From: Pseudomonas xantholysinigenes
GTDB taxonomy: Bacteria > Pseudomonadota > Gammaproteobacteria > Pseudomonadales > Pseudomonadaceae
Direction: 5' to 3'
Assembly (NCBI RefSeq): GCF_014268885.2
Contig: NZ_CP077095.1
Span: 2,671,501-2,735,500, forward strand
DNA length: 64,000 nt
The notes beneath the pieces were generated by a model that saw only the letters and a list, made by a program, of their open reading frames with translations, was not told the origin of the DNA and did not search any database. Positions within the stretch are counted from its first letter, which is position 1. Every line of letters begins with the position of its first letter. This document shows, piece by piece, positions 42,547 through 50,641 of the stretch. The translations under genes were made by a program, and so were the position numbers.

Positions 42547-43085
42547 TCCTTGGACAGCCTGCGCTTTCTTGGTTGCGCAGTGCGTGGATCCGCTTGGATC
42601 AAGGCATCGAGCTTTTTTAGATAGGCATTCTCCGCACGTAAATACTCCAGCTCTTCGAGCATTTGCTTAGGTGTCAACTCAGCATCTGCAGGCTTAGCAG
42701 GGCTTACGTTGGGTTGTTCTGATGCTTTGCGGGGCATACTGGATTCTCGGGCACGATGCGGGTGAAGTGCTTCTAGTCCGCCTTCATCGTACAACCTTTT
42801 CCATTGCCTGATGCTACTCGGGCCACGAATATCAAACTGTATGCAGGCTTGCTGGGCTGACAGTCCGTCTTGCTCGATGCACTGCAAAACCTTCAACTTG
42901 AACTGGGCGTCGTAGTGGCTGTACTTGGTAGCCAGACCTGCAGCACCGTGTTGCTCATAGCCCTTTATCCAACGGCGCAGCAGCGATGCACTCAGGCTAT
43001 GCCTCAGTGCCACCTCATGAACACTCCGGGCAGAAAGACACTCCTCGATGAGTGCTTGCTTGAGCGCTAGGTCGTATTTCGTCAT
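42543..43085 (-). CDS. IS3-family transposase OrfA
   Basis: The 180-residue DNA-binding subunit has two helix-turn-helix units (VHEVALRHSLSASLLRRWIKGYEQHG and LSAQQACIQFDIRGPSSIRQWKRLYDEGG), as in the long IS150-group OrfA, and a C-terminal leucine zipper (MLEELEYLRAENAYLKKLDALI). It ends by TGA at 42543. The zipper region contains the slippery A-AAA-AAG. OrfA alone usually binds the inverted repeats and limits transposition, a family property. Confidence 0.93.
   Translation of the reverse strand: MTKYDLALKQALIEECLSARSVHEVALRHSLSASLLRRWIKGYEQHGAAGLATKYSHYDAQFKLKVLQCIEQDGLSAQQACIQFDIRGPSSIRQWKRLYDEGGLEALHPHRARESSMPRKASEQPNVSPAKPADAELTPKQMLEELEYLRAENAYLKKLDALIQADPRTAQPRKRRLSKD
42612..42618 (-). 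promoter_or_regulatory. Programmed -1 frameshift slippery site (A6G) in the IS element
   Basis: On the coding strand CTAAAAAAGCTC reads Leu-Lys-Lys-Leu in orfA. A -1 slip on AAAAAAG continues in the orfB frame with no stop through ARCLDPSGSTHCATKK... into LRHEHRLALLL, making OrfAB. The site lies about 65 bp before the orfA stop, as in IS150-type elements. Confidence 0.85.
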
Positions 43086-43189
43086 GGAACACCCTCCGCT
43101 TGGGGTCAGGCGTCCAACTTTCGGGGGTCAGTTCAACGGCGAGTCACTTTTTGTCAAACGCGACAAAAAGTAACCAAAAAACGCTGCGC

Positions 43190-43356
43190 TCCATTCATCC
43201 GGCCCTCCGCTTCGCTCCGGGTTCCCTCACTCCGGCCTTGCTCCCGGGAGGACCGCGCTGAACGCCCCATCCTGGGGCGCAGCGCTTGACGGGCATCCAT
43301 GCCCGTCACCTCCCTCCGCAAGGCCTGCGTTCGGCCTCCTGAAGTCGCGAAGGTAC
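43190..43356 (-). repeat. ~165-bp dispersed repeat, right (inverted) copy
   Basis: It is the inverse of 41058-41222, with about 90 percent identity over its length, including the GACGGGCATCCATGCCCGTC and CCCCATCCTGGGGCG palindromes. It extends weakly to about 43395 with the same order of flanking sequence as the left copy. Confidence 0.88.
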
Positions 43357-43413
43357 GGGCGGCGCCTGGGCTGGCGCAGCTGTCGCGCGTTGGGTTTGGC
43401 GCTAGACTCTTGA

Positions 43414-43486
<73 letters not shown>

Positions 43487-43516
43487 TTCTACCTTTGGCG
43501 AGCAGAAAGCGTTGTT

Positions 43517-44122
43517 TTACCTGCCTGCCATGTGCAGCGAATCATCGAGAATCTTCAACAAGGACGCCGCCCGCCGGGCAAACACCGCTGGGTTCGCGTA
43601 CAGCAATTCAACATGCAGGCTGTCGATGATCCCTAGGTACGCATCACCATAGAGTTCGAGCTTGTTGCCATCATTGCGCGCCCAGGCATGCCGCTCGCGC
43701 AGGGCCTGGCAGAACCCTTGGCGAATCTGCTCCAGGTAGGCTTCGAAACCACCGGTCACCACGCCGCGAATCGACGCCGGCGGCAAGAACGCGGTGCGCA
43801 GCACGAAGCGCAGGTTGGCCGAGCCTGCATAGCGCTCGGCCAGGTGCAGCGGATGCCAGTGCCCCGGCGCTTCCCCACCACACGCCTCCTGACGGAAACC
43901 CGATTCGACATAGGCGGTCTCCGCCGCCAACGCCCGCTCGAACGCGCTGGTGAACAACGCGTCCTTGTTGGCGAAATGCGCATACAACGAGGCCTTGCGC
44001 ATGCCCGCCAAGGCAGCGATCTCGTTCAGCGACGAACCGTCGTAGCCATGCTCGGCGAAGTGCTCCACAGCATGGTCGCACACGCGGGCGGCGGAAGGGG
44101 TCAGGGATTTCAAGGCAGTCAC
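43517..44122 (-). CDS. TetR family transcriptional regulator
   Basis: The 201-residue repressor has an N-terminal HTH (VCDHAVEHFAEHGYDGSSLNEIAALAGMRKASLYAHFANKDALF, about 10-55) and a helical ligand domain. The GTG start at 44122 overlaps the MFS stop as GTGA, so translation is coupled; the open frame continuing upstream is the MFS shadow. It is co-transcribed behind the Bcr-like transporter, with a palindromic operator over their common promoter, which suggests autoregulation of the pair by an exported drug-like compound. The ligand is unknown. Confidence 0.88.
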   Translation of the reverse strand: MTALKSLTPSAARVCDHAVEHFAEHGYDGSSLNEIAALAGMRKASLYAHFANKDALFTSAFERALAAETAYVESGFRQEACGGEAPGHWHPLHLAERYAGSANLRFVLRTAFLPPASIRGVVTGGFEAYLEQIRQGFCQALRERHAWARNDGNKLELYGDAYLGIIDSLHVELLYANPAVFARRAASLLKILDDSLHMAGR

Positions 44123-45330
44123 TCCGGGTTGACGCTGCAGGACGAGGCGCTGATTGTCTGTGTCAGGGCCGCGCGGGTCAAACCGACGATCCCCAGCGCC
44201 GCCGCCGCCAGCAACCAGGCCCAGGCCAACGGCCCGAGGGTCGCCAGATGCCCGGCCAAGGGCGTGGCGCTCGACGAAATCACCAGTTGCAAGGCACCCA
44301 GCAACGCAGCGGTCGAGCCGACATCGCGCTGTTGCGAGGACATCGCCAAGGCCATCAGCGTCGCTTCGCAGATCCCCAGGCCGAACAGCGCAAGCACCAC
44401 GCCACCCAGCAGTACAGGCAAACCACCCCCAGTCAGCCCGGCCACGACCATCAACAACGCACCGGCGCCCATGCACACCGCGCCCCACCAGGCCACCCGC
44501 GCCACGCCGTGCCTGGTCACCCAGCGTCCGGACAGCGCCGCGCCAAGCAGAATGGCCACGCCGCAGCCGCCGAACAGCAGGCCGAAGTGCGCGCTGGAAA
44601 GACCAAAGTGCTGCTGGTACACATAGGCGGACCCGGCAATGTAGGCGAACAGGAAGAAGAACACCGCCGACAGCGCCAAGGCCGGGCGCAGGAAGGCGCC
44701 ATCGCTGGCGATGCGGGCGTAGGTGCGCCATACCGTGCCCGGGGCCAGGCGCATACGGGCGTCGAGGGGCAGGGTTTCGCCGAGGGTCAGCAGCGAGTTG
44801 ACCAGGGTCAGCAGGCCCAGGCCTGCCAGCACCAGCATGATCGCCCGCCAACCATAGGCGGCATCGACCAGGCCGCCCACGGCCGGAGCCAGAATCGGTG
44901 CCAGGCCCTCGATGGTCATCAGCAGGGCGAAGATCTGCGCCGCCCGGGCGCCGTCGGCGACATCGCGAACCATGCTCATGATCACCACCAAGGTCAGCGC
45001 GCTAGCCAGGCCTTGGATCAAGCGCGCCATCAGCAGGGCTTCCAGCGAACCAGCCGCCGCCGCGGCCAGCGACGCCAGGCTGAACACCAGCAGCCCGGCA
45101 AGCAAGGGGCGGCGGCGGCCCAGCGCGTCCACCAACGGGCCGAACAACAACTGGCCGGCGCCCATGGCCATTAGGAACACGGTCAGGGTCAATTGCACCT
45201 GGGTATAGCCGGTACCGAAGTCTCGGGCCATTTCAGGCAGGCTGGCCAGGTACATGTCGATGGCTGAAGGGCCCAAGGCGCCGATCAGCGCGAGGGAGGC
45301 GGCGAAGCGCAGGTTGGATGTGCGGGGCAT
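44119..45330 (-). CDS. MFS multidrug transporter, Bcr/CflA type
   Basis: The 403-residue 12-helix transporter has the DHA1/Bcr signature: ALGPSAIDMYLASLPEMARDF in the first helix and loop, GPLVDALGRRRPLLAGL (motif A), ARLIQGLASALTLVV and a motif C-like APILAPAVGGLVDAAYGWRAI. It should export drugs or small metabolites by proton antiport. The ATG at 45330 was used rather than one 27 bp earlier because the family N-terminus begins just after it. It heads a two-gene operon with the TetR regulator. Confidence 0.88.
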   Translation of the reverse strand: MPRTSNLRFAASLALIGALGPSAIDMYLASLPEMARDFGTGYTQVQLTLTVFLMAMGAGQLLFGPLVDALGRRRPLLAGLLVFSLASLAAAAAGSLEALLMARLIQGLASALTLVVIMSMVRDVADGARAAQIFALLMTIEGLAPILAPAVGGLVDAAYGWRAIMLVLAGLGLLTLVNSLLTLGETLPLDARMRLAPGTVWRTYARIASDGAFLRPALALSAVFFFLFAYIAGSAYVYQQHFGLSSAHFGLLFGGCGVAILLGAALSGRWVTRHGVARVAWWGAVCMGAGALLMVVAGLTGGGLPVLLGGVVLALFGLGICEATLMALAMSSQQRDVGSTAALLGALQLVISSSATPLAGHLATLGPLAWAWLLAAAALGIVGLTRAALTQTISASSCSVNPE

Positions 45331-45360
45331 GACGGGTGTATCCACAAAGTCAAACAAAAC

Positions 45361-45382
45361 AAACCTACCGGTCGGTAGGTTT
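45361..45382. promoter_or_regulatory. Palindromic operator for the TetR regulator
   Basis: Half-sites AAACCTACCG and CGGTAGGTTT are perfect inverted repeats around a 2-bp centre. The site lies just downstream of the predicted -10 and 31 bp before the MFS ATG, where a bound repressor would block initiation. Confidence 0.85.
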
Positions 45383-45386
45383 GCGG

Positions 45387-45415
45387 AGATTAAACAGTTC
45401 CCGGTACCCGGTCAA
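45387..45415 (-). promoter_or_regulatory. Predicted promoter of the MFS-TetR operon
   Basis: On the minus strand TTGACC (45415-45410) is followed after 17 bp by TAATCT (45392-45387), a good sigma-70 match. The start point would fall inside the operator at 45361-45382. Confidence 0.65.
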
Positions 45416-45579
45416 CATGGCAGCACTTGTCGGGCGGGCAACGGCTGTCATGGCGATGAGGGGAGACCGACCAGCACAGACGCGCTCCGCATCACCTCGC
45501 CTGAGATGTCATTGAATTTTTTGCCCGTCGGTGCAGTCAGTCGAAGTGTTATCCATGGAAACCAGGAGGGCTTCGCGCA

Positions 45580-45801
45580 ATGCCTAATCCCCAGCTGTAC
45601 ACCATCGAATACCAACTGCATGGCCAGCCACGCCAGTTCATCATCCGCCTGGAACACATGGACAATGCCGAGGCTTGGCATTGGGCCAGTTGCGATGCGG
45701 GTTTGGGGATCATCCCGAAATTCGGGCGGGAGCGGATCAGGAAGGTGAGCCGGCCGATGGCGGAGCGCTACGGCATCACCGAGGTGCGTTGGCGGGTGTA
45801 G
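45580..45801 (+). CDS. Small conserved Pseudomonas protein (DUF6555-like)
   Basis: The 73-residue protein MPNPQLYTIEYQLHGQPRQF... contains MDNAEAWHWASCDAG and ends GITEVRWRV. It looks like the small DUF6555 family seen in pseudomonads, of unknown function; that name is from memory. No signal peptide or membrane segment is present. CAGGAGG lies about 12 bases upstream of the ATG. It is convergent with the response regulator at a 5-bp gap. Confidence 0.75.
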   Translation: MPNPQLYTIEYQLHGQPRQFIIRLEHMDNAEAWHWASCDAGLGIIPKFGRERIRKVSRPMAERYGITEVRWRV

Positions 45802-45806
45802 GCAGA

Positions 45807-46421
45807 TTAGCTGCCGGAATATTTGACCGCCGCCGCGGTGCGGGTCGGCACATTGAGGGTCTTGAGCAGCGAAGAAACATGGATGCGCACGGTGAACGGA
45901 GAAATATCCAGTTCCCGGGCGATTTCCTTGTTGGTCTTGCCTTGGGCGATCAGGCGCAGCACATCCTGCTGGCGGTGGGTGAGCTGCTCCAGCTCGCTGT
46001 CGGCACCCATCTGCGGCAGCAGCCCGGAGGGCGCGTAGCGCACCACCACATCGCCCTCGCGAATAGCCAGGATCGCCTCGGCGATCTCGTCCGGGGTCAG
46101 GCTCTTGCCGATGAAACCGTCGGCGCCGGCGGCCATGACCTCGGCAACCACATCCGGGTCATCGACCATCGAGGCGATGATCAGCGTGGTGCGCGGCATT
46201 TGCCGACGCAGCTCGGCGAGGCGGCCGATGCAGGTCAGGCCGGGGAAGCGTAGGTCGAGGATCAGGGTGTCCGCTGGCGTGCCCTGGCTGACCAGGCGCA
46301 ACACGTCCTGCAGGCTACCGGCCTGCTCCAGCTCGGCTTCGGGCAACAGGCGGCGCACGGTGCTGACCATGGCTTCCCTGAACAGCGGATGATCGTCCGC
46401 CACGATGATGCGGCACGTCAC
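45807..46421 (-). CDS. NarL/FixJ-type response regulator (LuxR HTH)
   Basis: The 204-residue regulator has a receiver domain (IIVADDHPLFREAM acidic pair; phospho-Asp in TLILDLRFPG; Lys in FIGKSLTPDE) and a C-terminal LuxR HTH (LTHRQQDVLRLIAQGKTNKEIARELDISPFTVRIHVSSLLKTL). GTG at 46421 is preferred because CAGGGAG lies 9-10 bases before it; another GTG at 46448 has no ribosome site. It is divergent from the hybrid histidine kinase at 46528 and they probably form one signalling pair. Confidence 0.88.
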   Translation of the reverse strand: MTCRIIVADDHPLFREAMVSTVRRLLPEAELEQAGSLQDVLRLVSQGTPADTLILDLRFPGLTCIGRLAELRRQMPRTTLIIASMVDDPDVVAEVMAAGADGFIGKSLTPDEIAEAILAIREGDVVVRYAPSGLLPQMGADSELEQLTHRQQDVLRLIAQGKTNKEIARELDISPFTVRIHVSSLLKTLNVPTRTAAAVKYSGS

Positions 46422-46527
46422 GTCGTGGCACTCCCTGTTAGCCGACACATGCTAATTTAGCAGTCACCTGCGGCCATTTCCGGGATAAATGCAGGAATTG
46501 ACTACTGGCGCACAAGGACGTTACCCC

Positions 46528-48147
46528 ATGAAGTTCGAGAAAAACAACGAACTGGACCAAGCCAACCTGCGCATCATCGTGGCTTCCTGCGCAATCAGCT
46601 ACGTGGCGCTGCTCGGCTTCCTGCCCGGGCGCGAGCTCGTGACCTACCTGCCCGTGCTGCTCTACTACGCGGCCTTCGTCGTGGTCTCGGTGATCATGCG
46701 CCAGGCCATCAAGCGCTGGCCCGGGCACTATCCCGCCCGGCGCATCTTCGGCATGCTCGGCGACTACACGGGCACCAGTTTTGGCCTGGTGGTCGGGGGC
46801 GAGGCGGCCTTGCCGCTGTATGCGGTGATGGTCTGGATCAACCTGGGCAACGGCATGCGCTTTGGCTCGCGCTACCTGGCCATCGCCACAGTTCTGGCCC
46901 TGGCTGCGCTGCTGGTGGTCTGGCAGCTGACGCCGTACTGGCAACAGCAGCCGTTCGTGGTGCTGATGCTGCTGACTACCAGCACCTTGATCCCGTTCTA
47001 CGCCCACCTGCTGCTGGAGCGCACACGCAAGGCCACGGCCCTGGCCGAGGCCGCGACCCGAGAGAAGTCGCGCTTCCTGGCCCAGGCCAGCCATGACCTG
47101 CGCCAGCCGATTCACTCCATTGGCCTGTTCACCGCCTGCCTGCGCGAGGCCCACTTGGGCGAGGAAGAACGGCGCCTGGTGGACAGCATCGACCGCTCGC
47201 TGCTCAATGTCTCGCAACTGTTCCGTTCGATCCTCGACCTCTACACCCTGGACAACGGCCAGGTGCAGCCGAAGTGGGAGTCGTTCGCCGTGGATGGCTT
47301 TTTGCGCGAGCTGCTGCGCCAGAACAGCGAAGCGGCGCGCTGGGCGGGCGTTGAGATGCGCCTGGTACCCAGCCGGCACTGGATTCGCGCCGACCCGGGG
47401 ATGCTGGCGACCATGGTCCAGAACCTGTTGTCCAATAGCTTCAAGTACGCCGCCGGACGCCCCTTGCTGATAGGCGTGCGCCCGCGTGGCCAGGGCCTGG
47501 CCATTGTGGTCTGCGATCGCGGGCGCGGCATCGCCCTCGAGCATCAGGACAAGGTGTTCGAGGAGTTCTACCGGGTGCGCGAACTGCGTGACAAGGATGT
47601 CGAGGGAGTCGGCCTGGGGCTGGCCATCGTCAAGCGCCTCGGCACCTTGATGGGGCTCAGGGTAAGCCTGCGCTCGCGTCCAGGACATGGCACCACGGTG
47701 ACTTTGCAGGGGTTGCCGATCGTCGCGCCGCAGGTGCCGCGCTCGAACATCGACCAGGCGATCCAGGCCGGCATGCTCAGCGGTTTGCGGGTGTGCCTGG
47801 TGGAGGATGACCACAACGTGTTGCAGGCCACCAGTGCCTTGCTGCGGCGCTGGGGCTGCGAGGTGCAGGCCGAAAGCTCGCCCCACGGGCTGAGCAGTGA
47901 CTGCGAGGTGATCGTCGCCGACTATGACCTGGGGCCGCAGGCCACGGGTATCGATTGCATCGACCAGCTGCGGGCCCAGCGCGGCGAGCGGGTGCCGGCC
48001 CTGATCATGACCGGCCATGACCTGGATCGCCTGCAGGGCGCGTTGCAGGCGCGCGGCATCGCCGTACTGGCCAAACCGGTGCGGCCGGCGGAGCTGCGCG
48101 CGGCATTGCGGACATTGCGCGAGGAGGCAGCGGCGCCGACCAACTAG
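46528..48147 (+). CDS. Hybrid sensor histidine kinase/response regulator
   Basis: The 539-residue inner-membrane sensor has about six helices in residues 20-165, then a HisKA domain (RFLAQASHDLRQPIHSIGLF with phospho-His), a HATPase (VQNLLSNSFKYAAGRPL, CDRGRGIA and GVGLGLAIVKRLG), and a C-terminal receiver (VCLVEDDHNVL, phospho-Asp in VIVADYDLG, Lys in AVLAKPVRP). The H-D-L-R-Q-P box marks the subgroup that works with NarL-type regulators. AAGGACG upstream supports the ATG at 46528. The signal is unknown; a small hydrophobic ligand sensed in the membrane is possible. Confidence 0.92.
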   Translation: MKFEKNNELDQANLRIIVASCAISYVALLGFLPGRELVTYLPVLLYYAAFVVVSVIMRQAIKRWPGHYPARRIFGMLGDYTGTSFGLVVGGEAALPLYAVMVWINLGNGMRFGSRYLAIATVLALAALLVVWQLTPYWQQQPFVVLMLLTTSTLIPFYAHLLLERTRKATALAEAATREKSRFLAQASHDLRQPIHSIGLFTACLREAHLGEEERRLVDSIDRSLLNVSQLFRSILDLYTLDNGQVQPKWESFAVDGFLRELLRQNSEAARWAGVEMRLVPSRHWIRADPGMLATMVQNLLSNSFKYAAGRPLLIGVRPRGQGLAIVVCDRGRGIALEHQDKVFEEFYRVRELRDKDVEGVGLGLAIVKRLGTLMGLRVSLRSRPGHGTTVTLQGLPIVAPQVPRSNIDQAIQAGMLSGLRVCLVEDDHNVLQATSALLRRWGCEVQAESSPHGLSSDCEVIVADYDLGPQATGIDCIDQLRAQRGERVPALIMTGHDLDRLQGALQARGIAVLAKPVRPAELRAALRTLREEAAAPTN

Positions 48148-48164
48148 GCCGGCGCGGCCCAAAG

Positions 48165-48476
48165 TCACTGGAAGGCCGGGGTCTGGCCTTCTTTCCAGCA
48201 GTTGGGGGAGGGCGTAATCAGACCCATGCCGGCGACGGCGACCATGCCGCCACTGGCCACCTGGCAGTCGAACTGGCCCTTGCCGGTGCTCACGCTGTAG
48301 TAAGTGGTGCTGGAGTCGCTGCGCAGGTTGCTGACCTTGCTCACCGGCACGCCCAGGGTGACCTCGGTGCGTTGCTTGAGGGTGTCGGCATTGGGCGAGG
48401 CGGTCTGGCAGCCGGCCATGGCGGCGAGGCCGGCGAGCAGGACCAGGGACTTGATGGGGAGGGACATGGGGATCAT
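48165..48476 (-). CDS. Small hypothetical lipoprotein
   Basis: The 103-residue protein has signal MSLPIKSLVLLAGLAAMAGC, lipobox AMAGC, then a short mature part with two Cys (FDCQVAS, PNCWKEG) that may pair. AAGGAAG lies upstream of the ATG at 48476; ATG three codons later would give the same mature form. It is convergent with the hybrid kinase. Its function is unknown. Confidence 0.75.
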   Translation of the reverse strand: MIPMSLPIKSLVLLAGLAAMAGCQTASPNADTLKQRTEVTLGVPVSKVSNLRSDSSTTYYSVSTGKGQFDCQVASGGMVAVAGMGLITPSPNCWKEGQTPAFQ

Positions 48477-48656
48477 CGCATTGCTTCCTTGGCATTGTTC
48501 TCGGAACGCCGCTCGCCCGGCCAGGAAAGGGAGGGACTGGCCGGACGAGGGGTAGGGCGACTATAGCGCTGGCGTACCCCTGGGGATGTAGGGCAGATGT
48601 GCGAGATGGCGAATAGCTATTATTGGCTCCCGCCGCATCAATAAGCCATGGCAGGC

Positions 48657-49682
48657 TCAGCCCTGGCGGCGCAGCAACACGATAAAGAATCCACCCCCCA
48701 GCGCCGCCGTGGCGATACCGATCGGCAGGTCCTGCGGGGCGATCAAGGTGCGCGCGGCCAGGTCGACCCAGACCACGAACAGCGCCCCAAGCAGCGCGCA
48801 GGCCGGCAGCAGTCGACGATGCTCGGCGCCGACCAGGCGGCGGGCGATATGCGGCAGCATCAGCCCGACGAAACCGATGGCGCCCGACAGCGACACCAGC
48901 ACGCCGGTCAGCAAGGCGCAGGCTACGAACACGCCGGCGCGTACCCGGCGAGTGTCGATGCCTAGGCTCACGGCGGTCTGTTCGCCGCTCATCAAGGCGT
49001 TGAGCGCGCGGGCCATCACCATCAGCAGGATGAAACCGGCCAGCACGCTCAAGGCCGGCAGCCACAGCAATGACCACTGGGCCAGCCCCAGCCCGCCAAG
49101 CATCCAGAACATCACCGAGCTCGCCGCATGGGGATCACCGGTGTACAGCAGCAGGTTGGCCAGCGCCATCACCACGAATGACACCGCGACCCCGGCCAGC
49201 AGCAGCTGTTCGCTGTCCAGGCGCCCACGTCGGCTGGCCACGCCAAGGACCAGCAGCATGCAGCCCAGGGCGCCGAGAAATGCCGCCAGCGGCAAGCTCA
49301 GCACCCCGGCGAAAGGGCCAAGGTAGAGCACCACCAACACCGCGCCCAGCACCGCCCCCGAACTCACCCCCAGCAGGTGCGGGTCGGCCAGAGGGTTGCG
49401 GGTCACTGCCTGCAGGGCACAGCCGACCAGCGCCAACCCGGCGCCGACCAGGGCGCCGAGCAGCACCCGTGGCGCACGGATCTGCCAGACGATCTGGGCC
49501 TGGCCGCGGCCGAGGTCCGCCGCCTGGGCCAGGCCCAGTTGCTGCAGGACGATTTCCAGCACCTTGGCGGCCGGCACCTGGGCCGCGCCGAACCCCAGCG
49601 ACAACAGGCACGAGCCCAGCAACGCGGCGCTCAGGGCCAGAAGCAACAGGCGATAGGCCGTGGGTTGGCGCAGCGGATTCAT
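48657..49682 (-). CDS. btuC: ABC transporter permease, FecCD/BtuC family (probable cobalamin uptake)
   Basis: The 341-residue permease has about ten helices. Family marks include WQIRAPRVLLGALVGAGLALVGCALQAVTRNPLADPHLLGVSSGAVLGAVLVV and SGAIGFVGLMLPHIARRLVGAEHRRLLPA, with DLAARTLIAPQDLPIGIATAALGGGFFIVLL at the end, which are the conserved regions of vitamin B12 and siderophore permeases. The assignment to cobalamin rests on the riboswitch upstream of the operon. It overlaps the binding-protein gene by 4 bp. Confidence 0.85.
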   Translation of the reverse strand: MNPLRQPTAYRLLLLALSAALLGSCLLSLGFGAAQVPAAKVLEIVLQQLGLAQAADLGRGQAQIVWQIRAPRVLLGALVGAGLALVGCALQAVTRNPLADPHLLGVSSGAVLGAVLVVLYLGPFAGVLSLPLAAFLGALGCMLLVLGVASRRGRLDSEQLLLAGVAVSFVVMALANLLLYTGDPHAASSVMFWMLGGLGLAQWSLLWLPALSVLAGFILLMVMARALNALMSGEQTAVSLGIDTRRVRAGVFVACALLTGVLVSLSGAIGFVGLMLPHIARRLVGAEHRRLLPACALLGALFVVWVDLAARTLIAPQDLPIGIATAALGGGFFIVLLRRQG

Positions 49683-50641
49683 GGCTGCGCTCCGGCAAAC
49701 TGCTGTGGCTGCAATGCCCGGGCGAGTGTTTCGATGGCGGCGGCGTTTTCCACCGACGGTGTCACCTGCAGGTACGACAGCACCACGAAACGCCGCTCGC
49801 GAATCGCCGTGACTGCGCCCAGTGCCGGGTGCTGGAGTAGGTAGTCACGTTTCTGCTGCCACGAGGTCGGCCCGTAGTCGACGATGACGATGACCTGCGG
49901 ATCGCGTTCAACCACGCTTTCCCAGCTGACCTCGGTCCAGCTGGCCTGCACGTCGGCCATGACATTGCGCCCGCCGGCGCTGTCGATCAGCGCCTGGGGC
50001 ATGCCCAGGCTGCCGGAGGTGGTGGGGCGATCCTCGCCGCTGTCGTAGAGAAATACCCGCGGCCTGGTCTGTACCGAGGCCATCGCAGCGCTGACGCGCG
50101 CGACACGCTGGCGCAACGCGGCGATCAGCGTATCGGCCCGCGCGCTGACGCCGAAGATCCGCCCGAGGTTGCCCAGGTCGGTGTAGAGGTCCTCGAGACT
50201 CGCCGGGTGCCAGGGCATGATCCGCGAGCAGGATTCGCTCAACTCGTAAACCGGGATGCCGAACGGCGCCAGGCGCTGCGGCGTGAGCGGCCCGCCCACC
50301 TGCATGCCATAGCTCCAGCCGGCGAACAGCAAGTCGGCGTCGACGTCCAGCAGGTTCTCCACCGAAGGGTAGCGCGGCGCCAGCTCCGGTAGGCCATGCA
50401 ACGCCTCGCGCAGTGCCGGGTCGAGGCTTTTCCAGCCGCTGATGCCGCTGTAGCCGACCATGCGTTCGCGCAGCCCAAGGGCCAGGAGCATGCCGGTCAG
50501 GTTGACATCGTGGCTCACCGCCCGCTGCGGTGGTTGGGTGAAGGTGACTGCGCGGTCGCAACTGCGCACGGTCACGGGGAAGCTGTCCGCCATGGTGCAC
50601 AGGGGCAGGCAGGCGAGCAGTAAAACAAGCCAGGGTTTCAT
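49679..50641 (-). CDS. btuF: ABC transporter substrate-binding protein (probable BtuF)
   Basis: The 320-residue periplasmic binding protein has signal peptide MKPWLVLLLACLPLCTMADS and a helical-backbone metal-receptor fold (ISHDVN-like segment QRAVSHDVNLTGMLLALGLRERMVGYSG, SVENLLDVDADLLFAGW, VIVIVDYGPTSWQQKRDYL). It should deliver cobalamin or a related corrinoid to the BtuC-like permease. The ATG at 50641 gives a proper signal peptide, so a longer reading is rejected. ATGA overlaps link it to both neighbours. Confidence 0.82.
   Translation of the reverse strand: MKPWLVLLLACLPLCTMADSFPVTVRSCDRAVTFTQPPQRAVSHDVNLTGMLLALGLRERMVGYSGISGWKSLDPALREALHGLPELAPRYPSVENLLDVDADLLFAGWSYGMQVGGPLTPQRLAPFGIPVYELSESCSRIMPWHPASLEDLYTDLGNLGRIFGVSARADTLIAALRQRVARVSAAMASVQTRPRVFLYDSGEDRPTTSGSLGMPQALIDSAGGRNVMADVQASWTEVSWESVVERDPQVIVIVDYGPTSWQQKRDYLLQHPALGAVTAIRERRFVVLSYLQVTPSVENAAAIETLARALQPQQFAGAQP

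Larger units (their letters stand above)
41690..43135 (-). mobile_element. IS3-family insertion sequence (IS150-like), intact
   Basis: The 1446-bp element is bounded by perfect 25-bp inverted repeats, 41690-41714 (TGAACTGACCCCCGAAAGTT...) and 43111-43135. A 3-bp ACG direct repeat at 41687-41689 and 43136-43138 is the target duplication. It carries orfA and orfB on the minus strand with an A6G frameshift site. All parts look functional. The insertion split a dispersed-repeat sequence between CGCCCTTACG and GCGAGTCAC. Confidence 0.95.

Noticed and set aside
41722..43085. Frameshift disabling the transposase
   Set aside because: The orfA/orfB break is the normal programmed -1 arrangement with an A6G site and an open overlap, not a mutation.
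46438..49077. Minus-strand frame of 879 codons opposite the hybrid kinase and into the btuC-like gene
   Set aside because: It is antisense to recognisable kinase motifs and has shadow composition; three real genes occupy the interval.
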